Shown: piece after piece, positions 1-11,488 of the stretch | How positions within the stretch are numbered: the stretch's first letter is position 1 | Layout of the letters: each line of letters starts with the position of its first letter | Origin: Epiperipatus broadwayi | Taxonomy: Eukaryota > Onychophora > Udeonychophora > Euonychophora > Peripatidae | Length of the DNA stretch: 64,000 nucleotides | Assembly (NCBI GenBank): GCA_028023455.1 | Contig: JAQFVV010000003.1 | Span: 2,642,925 to 2,706,924, forward strand | Direction: 5' to 3' | Notes under the pieces: generated by a model | Database searches by the model: none | What the model was told of the DNA's origin: nothing | Seen by the model: the letters and a program-made list of their open reading frames with translations, nothing else | Made by a program: the position numbers and the translations under genes

Positions 1-1038
1 CTCGGGAGGTCAGGTATCTGTTAAGGTACCGAATGAGAAGAATGATTCAAAAATCTTTAATTCTTGAGTTCATTTCCTTCACTACTGAATTAAACAAACA
101 GAGCATTTATGATGTGTCTATATATGTAGAGTGTTGAAATTTTTTTAATTTAGGTGCTCTTTAAATTAGAATATACACTTTAAATGTACATTATTTAATT
201 AATATTGCAACTTAATACTATAAGATAACAATGATTTTAAAAACGAAATGAATCTCTACAAGAACTTTTTATCACGTTAAAATTCACCGAATGTCTGCTT
301 CGTTCAAATATTAGATAAAACTTTCAATTACAGCGGAGGCATTTCTAATGCTAAACCACAAATCTTTTTAAGTCTGATAATTATCAGTAACTGCCAGAAA
401 CTTCACTTCCTTGACTTTTTTTTTTTAAAAAAGTGACGAGATTACAGACAAATTCTTTTTGGGTGAATATAGCTATTTTGTTCTTTTTTTGTTAGTTGTA
501 ATTAACACACATTATTCTCGTAAGCGCTCTTAGCTACTAGATATAAAACACTATTATCTTCGTTTTTTAAAAAGTAAAAAACGGATGTATTCACAAAAAT
601 TATACGTGCTAGCTTAAATTAGTTAAATGGAATTGCTTCGTTTGAAATAAATATTACTTACTGTAGTTTTCGGCAAAGTAATTTAAGATACTGCGGAAAG
701 AAAAGTGAATTTCTCTCACCAGTAATAACTGGATAAACATGCAATTTTCTTTATAAAGATTGGTGTTTATAAAACCTTTAAAAAAAATTATTCTCGATAC
801 AAAGAATTGCTAAATATAAAAACAAAAAGATTTTTTTTTTCTCGTGAAATATAAATATACAGTATATATATAGTACATTTATGTGTCTCAAAAAGAAAAA
901 ATAATACGATTTCCATGCAAAATAATAACCTTCAAATTGAGTTCACTGCAACTAAAAATCTTCAACAGTGTCAAGAATAGACAAATTGGTTGGTGAGATT
1001 TTTTTTAAATGGTTTTATTCCCCTATGTTATCATCAGC
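1..1038. other. AT-rich sequence, no gene seen
   Basis: No open frame of convincing length or composition on either strand. Homopolymer A and T runs are frequent. The first bases (CAG followed by GTATCT near position 14) could be a splice donor, but nothing else supports an exon there. Confidence 0.5.
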
Positions 1039-2327
1039 CAGAGGCGGATTAAGCCAAGTGGGGGGCCCCAAGCGGTAAAAATTTCGGGGTCCTCAAACTC
1101 AAGTTAAAAAAAAAAAATTTTCAAGAAAACTCATTAAGTTATTAATAAAAGAAAAAGTAATCAAAAATTTCATACTATAACATATTAAATGAATTTATTA
1201 AAAAAACATTTCTTACATGAATTTCCGTCTTGCTTTATTTAATGCAAATTCATCAATTATTTTTGCAGTGTGAATTCGGTTTAAAATTCCCTGCTCTATA
1301 CACAGAATGACCTTTTTATTTAATCTTTCTTTTCCCATAGTACTTCTTAAATAATTTTTTGCACACTTTAAAACAAAAAACAGTCTTTCTCCTGACGTAT
1401 TAGATAAGGAAATTGTTTTTAAAAAATTTCAATAATATTTCAACATTTGGAAATATACAAGATATTTCTTTGGTGACTCGATAGATGTCTGGTGTGGCTT
1501 TTATGGTGTCCTCGTTTTCTTTTAGAAATATTAAAAAATGGTCAAATTCATCTTCAAAATTACAAGCATCAATCCATTTTTGTAAATATCCTTAAACTTT
1601 ATTATCGCGTTTTTTTTCTTCTATTGATAAATTCCAATCAAAAAATATTCGAAAAGGCTCTACAACAACTTCATACGTCCGAGTTCTTCGAGATAGTTCT
1701 GCCTTGGTGTTATCACATATAACATAAAATGTATTGACTATGAAATTTTCTCTTATTGTAAATTCATGTCCGTCTTTTTTTTTGTAAAATAGTTTAAAAG
1801 CTTTTAGCCTCCCAAACAATGCCTACTAAAAATATTTATTTTAATGATAATGTTGTTAATATTGTTAACAAATAAAATTTATTTTTCCATGTGGTCCAAT
1901 CAAAGTATAATTTAAAAAAAACCCTTTGGAGATAAATCAGCTTCAGGAAAACAGCAAAATTTATTTACGATAATTTTTTCAAAAGCAGAGTATTCAACTT
2001 TAATTAAATCAAATTATTATTTTGGGAGAGTTCCAATTTTTTATGTAATTAAAAAAATAAATATTTATTTAATTTGGGCCTGTTTATGCTATACTAGTTG
2101 CACTCCCTGATGTGCAGTTAATAGTTAGAATCCCGCCAAAACTCAAATAAATTCCCTTCAAAGGCTTAAATAATACCGCGTTATAGGAGGGTTGATTGTA
2201 TACAAAAAAAAAAAAAACATAATTTTCCTGGAATCCTAATGAAAAGGCATTTTAAGACCTCGGGGCCCCTTAGTATTCCGGGGCCCTATGCGGCCACTTA
2301 ATCCGCTTACAGCTTAATCCGCCTCTG
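1039..2327 (-). mobile_element. hAT-type DNA transposon remnant with terminal inverted repeats
   Basis: The left end starts CAGAGGCGGATTAAGC and the right end, on the other strand, starts with the same 16 bases, so the two ends form a perfect 16-bp terminal inverted repeat. Both ends then carry a G/C-rich block (GGGGGGCCCC on the left, GGGGCCC on the right) in otherwise AT-rich DNA. This end type is usual for hAT/ZBED-like transposons. The interior encodes the C-terminal half of a hAT transposase on the minus strand (see 1213-1819). At about 1.29 kb it is shorter than an autonomous hAT element, so it looks like an internally deleted copy. The 8 bases outside each end do not match, so no target-site duplication is visible. 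Confidence 0.82.
1213..1819 (-). pseudogene. hAT transposase, C-terminal part, broken
   Basis: The protein would cut and rejoin DNA at the ends of the surrounding hAT element. Read on the minus strand, the frame from 1819 contains RLKAFKLFYKK and RENFIVNTFYVICD, the kind of block seen in the helical insertion part of ZMYM/TTF-type hAT transposases. After a frameshift the reading continues with TSGERLFFVLK, KNYLRSTMGKERL and FALNKARRKFM, ending at a stop near 1213. That last part matches the hAT C-terminal dimerisation region (pattern SAERSFSxLKxIKxYLRSTM). The N-terminal zinc finger and catalytic front half are missing, and the frame is broken at least once, so it cannot make a working enzyme. 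Family assignment is by motif memory. Confidence 0.78.
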
Positions 2328-2940
2328 AGACCCAAATGTTTAGCGATTTCATTTTAGATTTGAACTTCAGGGCATGAACTTAACTACCAACTCATTAGCT
2401 TTGGCATTTTATGATTTTAATATTGTGCTCAAACTTGGTAATTGAAGTTAGTTATAAGTTGTGTAACAAACAAACATCTATCTTGTAAAAAATGAAAAAA
2501 ATAATTTTGAATAATTAATTTTTATTGCTTTCATCATCATCTTTTTTTCTAAACATATTTTTAATGAGCTTATTAATACTGTCTGTTATACATATAGGAA
2601 GAAACAAAGCCTGCCATGCCTATAAACTAGGTTTGAATGAGGGCTGAATAAACTTGGATTTTATTTTTTTTCCAAAAGGGTTGAGATTTCTTCTACAAGT
2701 AAATGAGTCATAACTAAGCCAAATAATTATCTAATATTGGTCGATAAATTAATATATCTAGTTATTCTTAGCTAGAGGATAAAACGGAGAAGAAAAAATC
2801 CTTATCTCTTCAACATCCAATAATTAAAGCCTGACTATACAACCTCTCTGTCTTTTCTATAAAATACATTGGAAAGATCTTTGCCATGGGGTCAGCTACA
2901 TGATCATTTTATTTTACATATAGACACACACATATATATT
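2328..2940. other. AT-rich spacer, no gene seen
   Basis: No coding signal or clear repeat recognised between the hAT remnant and the first Penelope-like element. Confidence 0.45.
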
Positions 2941-4048
2941 ACCAATATTATTTAAATGTTATGTACATTTCAACAGAAAAAGTAGACTTTTATACACGTT
3001 AAACTAATTTTAATTTTATTATTGCTAAGCATGCTTTTGACATAGATATTTATATTCATAGCAACCTAAGTTTATTTGATGTTCACAGCATTTATATTCT
3101 CTCAGTCATTACATTAATACTTAAATATATTCTGTTTTACTCAAATGTACTGTATTTAAATAATCCATTTTTTAAAAAAAGAAATACATGAATCCTTTTT
3201 TTTTATTTATAGTGTAGGGTTCATTGCAATTACACAGACTTCTTTGACCTTGTGTTTCCTTTCCTCTCTTTCCATACATACAATTCCAGCCATTTTAAAA
3301 TCAAACTTATGGCCTAATTTGTGTTCATAATTCATAAATATGGATATATATATATATACTCATCTGTTCATTATGCCCTATTATATAAGTATCTGTGCTA
3401 GGCTAGACTAATTGATAAATTAGCATGCATTTCCCAATAATATGCAACATTATACATGGGTTGGTTGCACTGAATTTTTATTAAAGAATTTGGTGTGATG
3501 ACTCTGTGGGTAATTTATTCATGGAATTGTTGAAAAAATTATTTAGCAATGAGGAAGTTCAGAAACATTACATGTGTCTGTATATTTTCTTTTTAATTTT
3601 TGTGAGATTTTTGGAATATAAAGAAGACTAATCCATTTTTATTCTCAATGGTTGAGGAGGTTGGGGGTTGCTTATTCTATTATAAAGTCTTTTGCCTGTT
3701 TTAATTATTTTGTTGTGGTTATATCCTAGATTTTTTAAATTCCTTACATAAGTATCTATATTGCTTTGTCAATCAGCCTCAAATTTATATAATTTATTAT
3801 TCCTATACAAAAATCATCCCTCTAATATTTATCAGTTTTAAGATCATTCCTCTAATATTTATAAGTTTTAAGATCATTCTATAGCTAAATGTATTAACAT
3901 TTCTCTGAATATACAGGTTCAAAAATGTAATACCTTTATCTTTCCTTTTTTTCCCCGTAGTCTAGATTAATGATGATGCTTGTTCTAATTCATAACATAT
4001 ATTTGTAATCTGTGTTTCCTTTGAATAAATTAATGTATAATCACAAAA
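2941..4048 (-). mobile_element. Penelope-like element P1, 5'-truncated, minus strand
   Basis: The reverse complement aligns by eye along its whole length with 7320-8420 on the plus strand. It starts just after the RT active-site codons (around GATTACAA...ATTAGAACAAGCATC), passes the KFLDLYI-like block and the RT thumb, and continues through a GIY-YIG-like stretch to the shared 3' end near TTTAAATAATATT. The copy is full of stop codons and indels. It meets copy P2 head-to-head at about 4048. Confidence 0.75.
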
Positions 4049-4850
4049 ATATAATTAAAACAGTTGAAAGATTTTATAATAGAATAAAAAAAACCCAATT
4101 CCTCAACCAATAGAGAATAAGAATGGATTAGTTTTCCTTATGTTTCAAAAATCTCTCAAAAAAAGAAAAACAATATGTACAGACACATATAATGTAATTT
4201 CTGCATTAATAAATGAATTATTAAATAATTCCATGGATAAATTACCCACAGAGTCAATACATCAAATTGTTACAAAATTTAGTGCAACCAACCAATGTGT
4301 TATGTTGCATATTATGAGAAATTGCATACTAATTTATCGACAAGACTAGCCCAGCTCAGATACTTATATAATATGGCATAAAAAAGTGAAAAATATACAT
4401 TTGTATTTATGGATCATGAACAGAAATTAAGCCATAAGTTTGATTTGACAGTGGCTAGAATAATATTATAGAAAGAAAGGACATGAAACACAAGTTCAAA
4501 GAATTCTGGGTAATCCCAAGTGATCACTGTGCTATAAAAAAAAGATCCGTGTATTCCTCTTTCAAAAAAAAATGAATATTTAAATAAATTTGAATAAAGT
4601 GGAATATATTCAAATATTAAAGTAACAACCAAAAGAATGTAAATGTCATGAACACCAAATAAACTTAGTTTGCTATGAAAATGACATATTTATGTCAAAA
4701 GCATGTTCAGAATAAAAAAATTAAAATTAAAGTTTAAATTATATAGAAGTCTGTCTTTTCTTTTGAAATGTGCACAACATTTAAATAATATTAGAATAAT
4801 CCAGAAAAGTGATAGTTATTGATTTATTAAAGGTAATGAATGACTTTCAC
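4049..4850 (+). mobile_element. Penelope-like element P2, 5'-truncated, plus strand
   Basis: From AATTAAAACAGTTGAAAG onward this aligns with 7661-8420, covering the RT thumb end, the GIY-YIG-like region and the 3' untranslated end. An open stretch at 4140-4349 is the remnant of the RT/endonuclease linker. With P1 it forms a head-to-head inverted pair with no spacer that I can define. Confidence 0.72.
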
Positions 4851-5449
4851 CTATATAAAGAGGCATTTAACATTCATAATAATTTGACTAAAAAATAAGA
4901 AAGATTAGAATTCTTGTAAAAATACTTACATTTTAAAATATTCCTAAAAGGTTGCTAGCATATATCAACAAAGTGATAATTTAATGAATATTAGGGCAGC
5001 TAAAAGAAGCTTTATTGAAATCAATAATTCAAGAATGTCGAAAGTTGATTAAAGCAGATACACATAGAAAAAAAAAAGATAAATAAGAATTATATGGTTG
5101 TAGAAGAAATTGACATAAAGTGCAGACAGATTGCTTTAAAATGGAAAGGAAAAAAATGATAAAATATTGTGATTTTGGCAAATAAACAAGGCTGGAAGTT
5201 AAAAAGTGAGAAGTAAAATAATAGGATCAACTTATTCAACTACCAGATACTGGAGACAATAAGTAAAATTCTACCAAATGGTTCTAAATTTGAGATGGGG
5301 AGTAGTAGAATCTCAATATGGATATTATAGCCAATATAGAAATCAAATTTGGATATGATTCTCAGAGAGACAGCATGATTGAGGGGATTGCAAAAATATT
5401 CAACTTATTACCAAACAAGTACAAAAATACATGACCTAAAATATAAATA

Positions 5450-5461
5450 AAATAAGGAAGT
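5450..5461 (+). repeat. target-site duplication, left copy (partner 6549-6560)
   Basis: AAATAAGGAAGT occurs here and again at 6549-6560, directly flanking P3. Both copies are embedded in P4 sequence. This is the expected footprint of a staggered-cut insertion. Confidence 0.7.
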
Positions 5462-5555
5462 TGTATTTATATGTTGGAATATTTTCATCATCTAATATGA
5501 ATATTAAATGTCTTGGAAAAATTTAACTTTATTTAAATATTCCAAATACACTCAA
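5462..5555 (-). repeat. inverted copy of the P3 3' tail (partner 6419-6513)
   Basis: The reverse complement matches 6419-6513 at most positions, including TGTATTTGGAATATTTAAAT and AAAGTTAAATTTTT. The two copies enclose the P3 coding relic. Confidence 0.75.
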
Positions 5556-5689
5556 CTATTAGGAATAATACGGGAACAGAACAAAAGAAGTTTGTTCAGA
5601 AACCAGCGATTTGAAAAAAAAAAGATCTACATAGATCAAATTCTTATGACAAATTGTTATCCATCAGCTGTTATTAAGAAAACTTTAAA

Positions 5690-6240
5690 TACACAACAAA
5701 AACAATCATCAAAAGAAAAAAACAATTATTGGTACTGTAATGTACCCATACCAAAAATTGCAGACAAATTAAGAAAAATCTGCAATCAGTATAACATCAG
5801 AATACCTTTCCAGAGCCATACCATACTATGAGGAATTCTAACATCCATAAAACCTAAATTGAAATGCTGAAAAGAAAAAACTGCATCTATGAAATATCAT
5901 ATGAATGTGAAAGAATATATATTGGTGAAACCAGTCATCCCATTGAAAAATGCTTGCAATAACACAAACTGATGATTAGAATGGAAAAATTAGATAAGTC
6001 TTAATTAGAAGACCATTTATGTACCAATGAACATATATTCAATTGAGAAAATACAAAATATTGGATAGAGAAAAAAAGATACAAAAAAGAAAATTTAATG
6101 AAACTGCTCACATAATAATGGCAAACAATCCCATAAGTCAATCTAGTGTGACTATACATAATGTATGGAAATTATTAATCAACTTTGCTCTAAAAAAAAG
6201 TGAAGAAATCAGGAGCAACTTCATAGATTAGTATATGAAT
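5690..6240 (+). pseudogene. Penelope-like element: RT end plus GIY-YIG endonuclease relic
   Basis: A GIY-YIG nuclease nicks target DNA for PLE insertion. In this stretch YWYCNVPIPKIADKLRKICN (RT-to-nuclease linker) is followed after stops by YEISYECERIYIGETSH, which is a clear GIY-YIG second motif (YIGET). It continues with the histidine-containing block EDHLCTNEHIFN, then ILDREKKIQKRKFNETAHI and NNPISQSSVTIHNVW (6043-6228). The order YIGET, H-rich helix, ILDRE...KRK.NE and NNP is the usual PLE endonuclease order, and the ETAHI glutamate sits where the catalytic Glu is expected. Several in-frame stops show that it is dead. Confidence 0.78.
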
Positions 6241-6261
6241 TTTCTACTTACTGTTACCCTT

Positions 6262-6513
6262 ATCAGGATAGTTCAGTTGGTTAGAGTGTTATCTTAAAAT
6301 TTAATACTAAGAGAATCTAAGGGTCCATGCTTGATTCCCTTCTTAATACTGTCATTAGTCAGGTCTAAAACACCTGAAGAAGTTGGGAGAATAATACCTC
6401 TCAAAATCTTATGCATAGAATGTATTTGGAATATTTAAATAAAGTTAAATTTTTCTAAAGACATTCAATACTCATATTACATGGTGGAAATAGTCCAACA
6501 GATAAATACAACT
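6262..6513 (+). repeat. tRNA-derived module with PLE tail (SINE-like)
   Basis: TAGTTCAGTTGGTTAGAG at 6271-6288 resembles an RNA polymerase III A box, and GGTCCATGCTTGATTCC near 6321 resembles a B box; the spacing suits a tRNA-derived promoter. No intact cloverleaf is present. The module runs straight into the P3 tail (6419-6513). A diverged copy with the same head and tail stands alone at 52718-52940. Confidence 0.6.
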
Positions 6514-6617
6514 AAAACACCAACATCATAAACCTTCAGGAAAACATGAAATAAGGAAGTATTTAAAAAGAGAAAAATATTATATGTTGCACAGAAGATG
6601 AAGATAATTGCCTAATT

Positions 6618-7740
6618 TTGATAAATAAAGATGATTATTTGAAGAAATTGTATATGCAAATCAATAGCTTAAAATTTACAGAAATAAAATCTTACATAAC
6701 ATATATAAAAGATAAATTTGTATTATCAGCTTTGAGAAAATATTGTGATAAAGCATATATGAAGTTAGATTATCTTAGAATGTACCCTCCAGCCACAATT
6801 CCACACAGAAATTTTTACAAATATTGTTACACAAAGAGAATTATCCATTATGGTTGGTAATAGATTTTTGGGGCTCATATGCTTATAAAGCTGCTAAGAC
6901 TATTGCTAACTGATTAATGGAAAACATAGAATTCAGAAAGCACACAATAAAATTGCTGTATAAATGCATAGATAAAATTTAAAATATGAAAGTAGATGCT
7001 AAATACAAAATAGCATCTCTAGACATTAAAGAATTGTATGATTCAGTACCAAGATCTAAATATATGAAGATAATAAAATGAATTGCTACAGAATATAGAC
7101 TATGACTCAAATAAAAAAAAATTTATTATTGAAGTTTTGAATTCAGTAGATAGGGACATTATAGTAGTAGCATGTGAGAAATGTTATATGATGAGTCATG
7201 GATGGCTGATGGTTCTCCTCATTAACAGCATTATTTGTAGATTTTTTCTCACAAAATTTGAAAAGGCTATAATTCCAAAACATTTATCATTGAACCTGAA
7301 CATGATTTATATTAGGTATGTTGATGATACATAATTTGTTCAACCTAAAGTACTGATTACAAGTATATGCCATATATTAGAACAAGCATCATCATTAATC
7401 TGGAATATGGAAAAAGAAGGCAAAGATATTAAATTTTTGGACCTGTATATTCAGAGAAATGTTGATACTTTGAGTTCACCTTAAAACTGATAAATATTAC
7501 AGGGGCAACCCATATCAAGTCATTAATGTCAATGGTACATAAATATGCTGGATTAAAAGGTTTTTTGTATAGGAATAAATTGTGTAAATTTGAGGCTGTT
7601 AGAAAGAACAATATAGATGTTTATGTAAGGGGTTTAAAAGATCTAGGATACAACCACAACAAAATAATTAGAACAGTTGAAAGATTTTATAATAAAATAA
7701 AGAACTCCAACCTTTTCAACCAATAGAGAATAAAAAATGG
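6618..7740 (+). pseudogene. Penelope-type reverse transcriptase, decayed
   Basis: This would copy element RNA into DNA at a chromosomal break. In order along the plus strand one sees RT fingers (KFVLSALRKYCDKAY; 6618-6857), ASLDIKELYDSVPRSKY near 7015, FFLTKFEKAIIPKHL and IYIRYVDDT (7083-7334), which holds the catalytic YVDD. Next come IKFLDLYIQRNVDT near 7430 and the thumb-like VHKYAGLKGFLYRNKLCKF (7526-7723). The order SLD..., YVDD, FLDL is typical of Penelope-like RTs. Stop codons and frame changes separate the blocks, so no continuous protein can be made. The downstream GIY-YIG nuclease is badly degraded (QHKYLYN remains near 7965). Confidence 0.8.
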
Positions 7741-8420
7741 ATTAGTCTTCCTTATGTTCCAAAATTCTTGCAAAAATTTAAAAAAATATATACAGACACA
7801 TATAATTTAAGTTTCCAAACTCCCCCATTGCAAAATAAATTATTAAACAATTCCAAGGATAAATTACCTACAAAGTCAGCTCACTAAATTCTTTACAAAA
7901 TTCAATGCAACCAACCCACATACAATGTTGCACATTATGAGGAATCACATGCTAATTTATTAGCTAGCCTAACTCAGCACAAATACTTATATAATAGGGA
8001 ACAAAGATACATCCATATTTATGGATCATGAACAGAAAACAGGCCATTAGTTTGATTTAACAGCAGCTGGAATTGCATGTATGAAAAAAGGAACAGGAAA
8101 TGCAAAATTAAGGAGGCCTGGGTAATCGCAAGAAATTGCTGTGCTATAAATAAAAAAAATTCATATATATCTCTTTCAAAAAATGGTTTATTTAAATAAA
8201 TTTGAATAAAATGAAATATATTTAAATATTAAAATAATGACTGGAAGAATATAAATGTTGTGAACACCAAATAAACTTAGGTTACTATGAATATGACATA
8301 CCTATGTCAAAAGCATGCTCAGCATGATAAAATTAAAATTTAAGTTATATAAAAGTCTACTTTTTCTGTTGAAATGTACATTACATTTAAATAATATTAT
8401 GATATTCCAGAAAAGAGATA

Positions 8421-9579
8421 GTTTTTGCTTTATTAAATATAAATTAAAAAAAAATTAAATAAATCATAATAAAAGTAATAATAAGTAAATTATATTTTTT
8501 CATCATTGCTATAATAATTTTCTTTAGATAGTAGAAGATTACTTTTGATCAACCTGTAGTTTAACAAAATATATTGATTTTAATTAGATTCTCCAATTTA
8601 AAATTTTGCAGAAATAAAACCAATCGTTATATTTTTTAGTTAGCTATCTACTATTATAAAACCAACATCTTCATTGGTTTGAATATGGGAAATGAATGAA
8701 TGTTAAGAGTTCTTCTGTAAAGTATTTTGTGGTTTTCGTAGGAGAAGCAGACCCGTTTACTTGCAAATATTATTTCAAAGACATTCTAAAAAAAGCAATA
8801 TTTATTATTTTCATAATGTTGAAGCAAGTTTCCAGAAGCAAATCTCTTTTTCATACTTTAGAACCATCTAATCATTGATCATTATCCATATCCCCACATT
8901 GGTTTCTGATTTTGCCTTTCAATAAAAATATAGTCTTCAAAGGATCTAGTAACTACTTTTTACTATTTAGCTAATAATCTGAAATTCAAAAACCTCTAAT
9001 TTTTTGAACCTAATATAGCTCACTTATAGAAATTGAACACCAATATATATATATATATATAACAATTATAAACATTTGAAGATAACTTCTTATCTTTAAT
9101 TAAAAAAATTAATAGCAACAAAATATCATTTATCTTCAGTGCATTTCACGACAGATCAGCAGAACTGATACCTAATTTTTTATTGAGTTTGGCACACTGG
9201 TTGTTAAAATGACACTTGTGATCAGAGTTCTCTCTAAGATGGGACTTCAGCAGCTGGACAATGTGGAAATCATAAATTCACTTTTCTTATTTTTTTTAAC
9301 ATTCACCTATGTAGCAGTATATTTTAGCAGTAATATTCATTCCATTCATAAGTAAAAAAAAATTAAATGATACTTGTAATATTTATTTAGTCATTTCATA
9401 AAATGCATTAAAACTTTGATGAAATACTACATGTTTATTCCCTCCTGTCTGTTACTTCATTTTTTAAACAAGCATATAATGTAATGAGCTGATAATTTCG
9501 ATTGGCTCATGTTATATTTTCTGTGCATGTAAATTACGTATATACACATATGTATATTAGATAAAATAAGTAATAAATG
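8421..9579. other. AT-rich spacer with short (AT)n run
   Basis: No coding region recognised. A short (AT)n microsatellite lies at about 9043-9061. Confidence 0.45.
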
Positions 9580-9599
9580 CAGTGTATATAGAAAGTTTT

Positions 9600-11150
9600 T
9601 TTTTTTTTTTGGTATTATTTATTAGTTTTTTTTATAGTAGGTTTTTGGTATTATTAGGTTTTTGGTATTATTTATTAGTTTTTTTTTATTGGGATTTAAA
9701 AAAAAAAAAAAAAACAAAGAAAAAAAGGCAAAATACTATATTAGTTATTTTTTTAATTGGATTGAGTGATTACATCAAAAGTGATATTAAAAAAAGATAT
9801 ATATATATTATATATTGTTTTTGGAAAACAATTTTAATTAAATTTTTTAATCTGAAGGGAGGGGGAGAGAAAAGAAATGTATTTAATTCTATTGTCATGG
9901 CTTATAGTTGGAAAGTGTTAAAAACAAAAAAAAGGAATTAAAGAAATGCAATCACTGGCCAGAATGTGATCCAATAAAAGGACAATGGATAAGAAAGACT
10001 ATAAATAGAGAGAAAAACCTATTGTATTAATTATTAGTTTTTTTAAATAAAAGAACTATTATAAAGTGAAAATAAAATGTTAGAAGGCTAAACAACTAAA
10101 ATCCATCCCCAGCCAGGACACTGGCCAATTCCTAGATTTTCATCACACCGGGAAACTACCTCATGGAACAAGGCCACCTAAGAGAAAGCGAAGCTAGCTG
10201 GAGGACAAAATTCATTACTGTAAATCAGCTCCCAAAGGATCCCAAGGAACGCTTATGGACACTGATCGATCAGGGTAATATAAACTTTGTTTTTTGATTG
10301 AACTATAGATTGCTGAACCTAAAAACATATCTAATTAGGATTGTATTTAATCAGCCACAAACTATAAGTTGTGACAATAGAAGGGGTTTTGTTATATATA
10401 TATATATTTATAATGCTTATGTTTACATTGTCCAATTAGTTTTATTTAAAATATATAATTTATTTATATTTGTGTTTTGTTTTTTTTTTAAAAAATTTTT
10501 ACAGAGGGTTTTTAAATAACTTTTGATGAAATTCAAGACAATAGGAGGAAATTAAAAATAATAAAATCCCATGAATGAATCCCAGAAATTGTTATCGAAA
10601 TAGAATGTAGAAATGATTTAAGAAAGCATAAATGAAAAGTTTAAGGGTTGAGTAAATATTGAAAGAGAGGGTAGGGGTTTAGTGTAATAACTGACTCCTA
10701 ATATTAAGCCACTTAGTCTCTATACCGGTTAAGATTCGGACCAGTCTGGGACACATATATAAGTAAAAGTGCATGTTCCTTCAAGAATGAAAAATACATA
10801 TTACTCTTCACAACTGTTGGTTTTTTTTTTTATTTATATAAAAAGAAAAAAAGAATGATAATGTTAGTCATGATAAGTTTATACAAAAGAGGAAGGTAGA
10901 GGGGGAATAATTAATGATTTGTTTCTATCAAGAGTCTTGAATAAAAGAAAAGTAAAAAAAAAATTATAATAAAGCGTATTATTATTTGAAACATATTTAA
11001 GTGTACTTGTTTGTTCCTTTAGCACTTGTATGCGATAATAAAACATATGATCATCGCATATACACACATATTAAAAATGGGATTACAAAGAGGAGGTTAG
11101 TTGGATCTGTTGTAGGTATAAAAATTAACAGCTATGAATATAAGATTCTT
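9600..11150 (+). repeat. probable 5' LTR of element A (start approximate)
   Basis: Blocks shared with the element C LTR include ACTGATCGATCAGGGTAAT (10260-10278; in C at 35810) and GTGCATGTTCCTTCAAGAATGA near 10770 (in C near 36280), in the same order and at similar spacing. The left part is low-complexity, with tandem GGTATTATTTATTAGTTTTT units at 9610-9690. No partner LTR remains. Confidence 0.55.
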
Positions 11151-11177
11151 CTAATTTCATGGCTCTAGGTTCTTTTC

Positions 11178-11194
11178 CTAGTGGCACCCTCATA
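11178..11194 (+). promoter_or_regulatory. candidate primer-binding site of element A
   Basis: TGGCACCCTCATACG lies at the position equivalent to the TGGCGCCC site of element C. tRNA primers end in CCA, so a PBS begins TGG. The match is short and the tRNA is not identified. Confidence 0.35.
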
Positions 11195-11488
11195 CGATTC
11201 CAGCTGTAATTAAAATTTTTGATTCTTCGCCTACAAACTTTTAAATACGAAAAGTAATGGCACAGAGGGTCGAAGGAGATAAGATAGAAAATGGCATATC
11301 CAACATGTTGGGGCCTACAAGAATAATAAATGGCCAGAGATGAGTTGTGAGATAGGTGAGGTGGGTTTGTAGATGAAATCAGAGAATTGGTGTCTTGGTT
11401 GGGGGAGGGTTTTATGCTATATGAAGTAATTTTGTTTAGATAAAAAAAAATGTGAGACAGAATAGAAATAAAAATTTTCAAAGGAAAA

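Larger units (their letters stand above)
5462..6548 (+). mobile_element. Penelope-like element P3, inserted into P4, with inverted end copies
   Basis: Bounded by a 12-bp direct repeat (5450-5461 and 6549-6560), so it is a discrete insertion. The first 94 bases (5462-5555) are an inverted copy of 6419-6513, an unusual but known type of PLE end structure. Between them lie the end of an RT, a GIY-YIG endonuclease relic and a tRNA-like 3' module. Its coding part differs from P1, P2 and P4, so it belongs to another subfamily. Confidence 0.7.
4960..8420 (+). mobile_element. Penelope-like element P4, longest copy, split by P3
   Basis: The front part (about 4960-5461) encodes, through stops, NIEIKFGYDSQRDSMIEG, which parallels NIEFKYENDPEEERVIEK of the copy at 57.6 kb. 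The element is then interrupted by P3 (5462-6548) and resumes at 6549. It contains an RT core, a thumb, a degenerate GIY-YIG region and the same 3' end as P1 and P2. A 12-bp direct repeat, AAATAAGGAAGT, at 5450-5461 and 6549-6560 marks the insertion point. The start of the element is uncertain. Confidence 0.68.

Noticed and set aside
3540-3575. TGAGGAAG...GAAAC resembling a hammerhead core
   Set aside because: The first core base is A instead of C, no stem I pairing exists, and the site is explained by the RT/endonuclease linker of P1 on the other strand.
6262-6340. A true tRNA gene
   Set aside because: A-box and B-box words are present, but the arms do not fold to a full cloverleaf, and a diverged copy with the same downstream tail exists at 52.7 kb, which fits a SINE-like repeat.
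9582-9941. 119-codon plus-strand frame with a hydrophobic start
   Set aside because: Low-complexity T and A runs inside the LTR-like region of element A; no domain.
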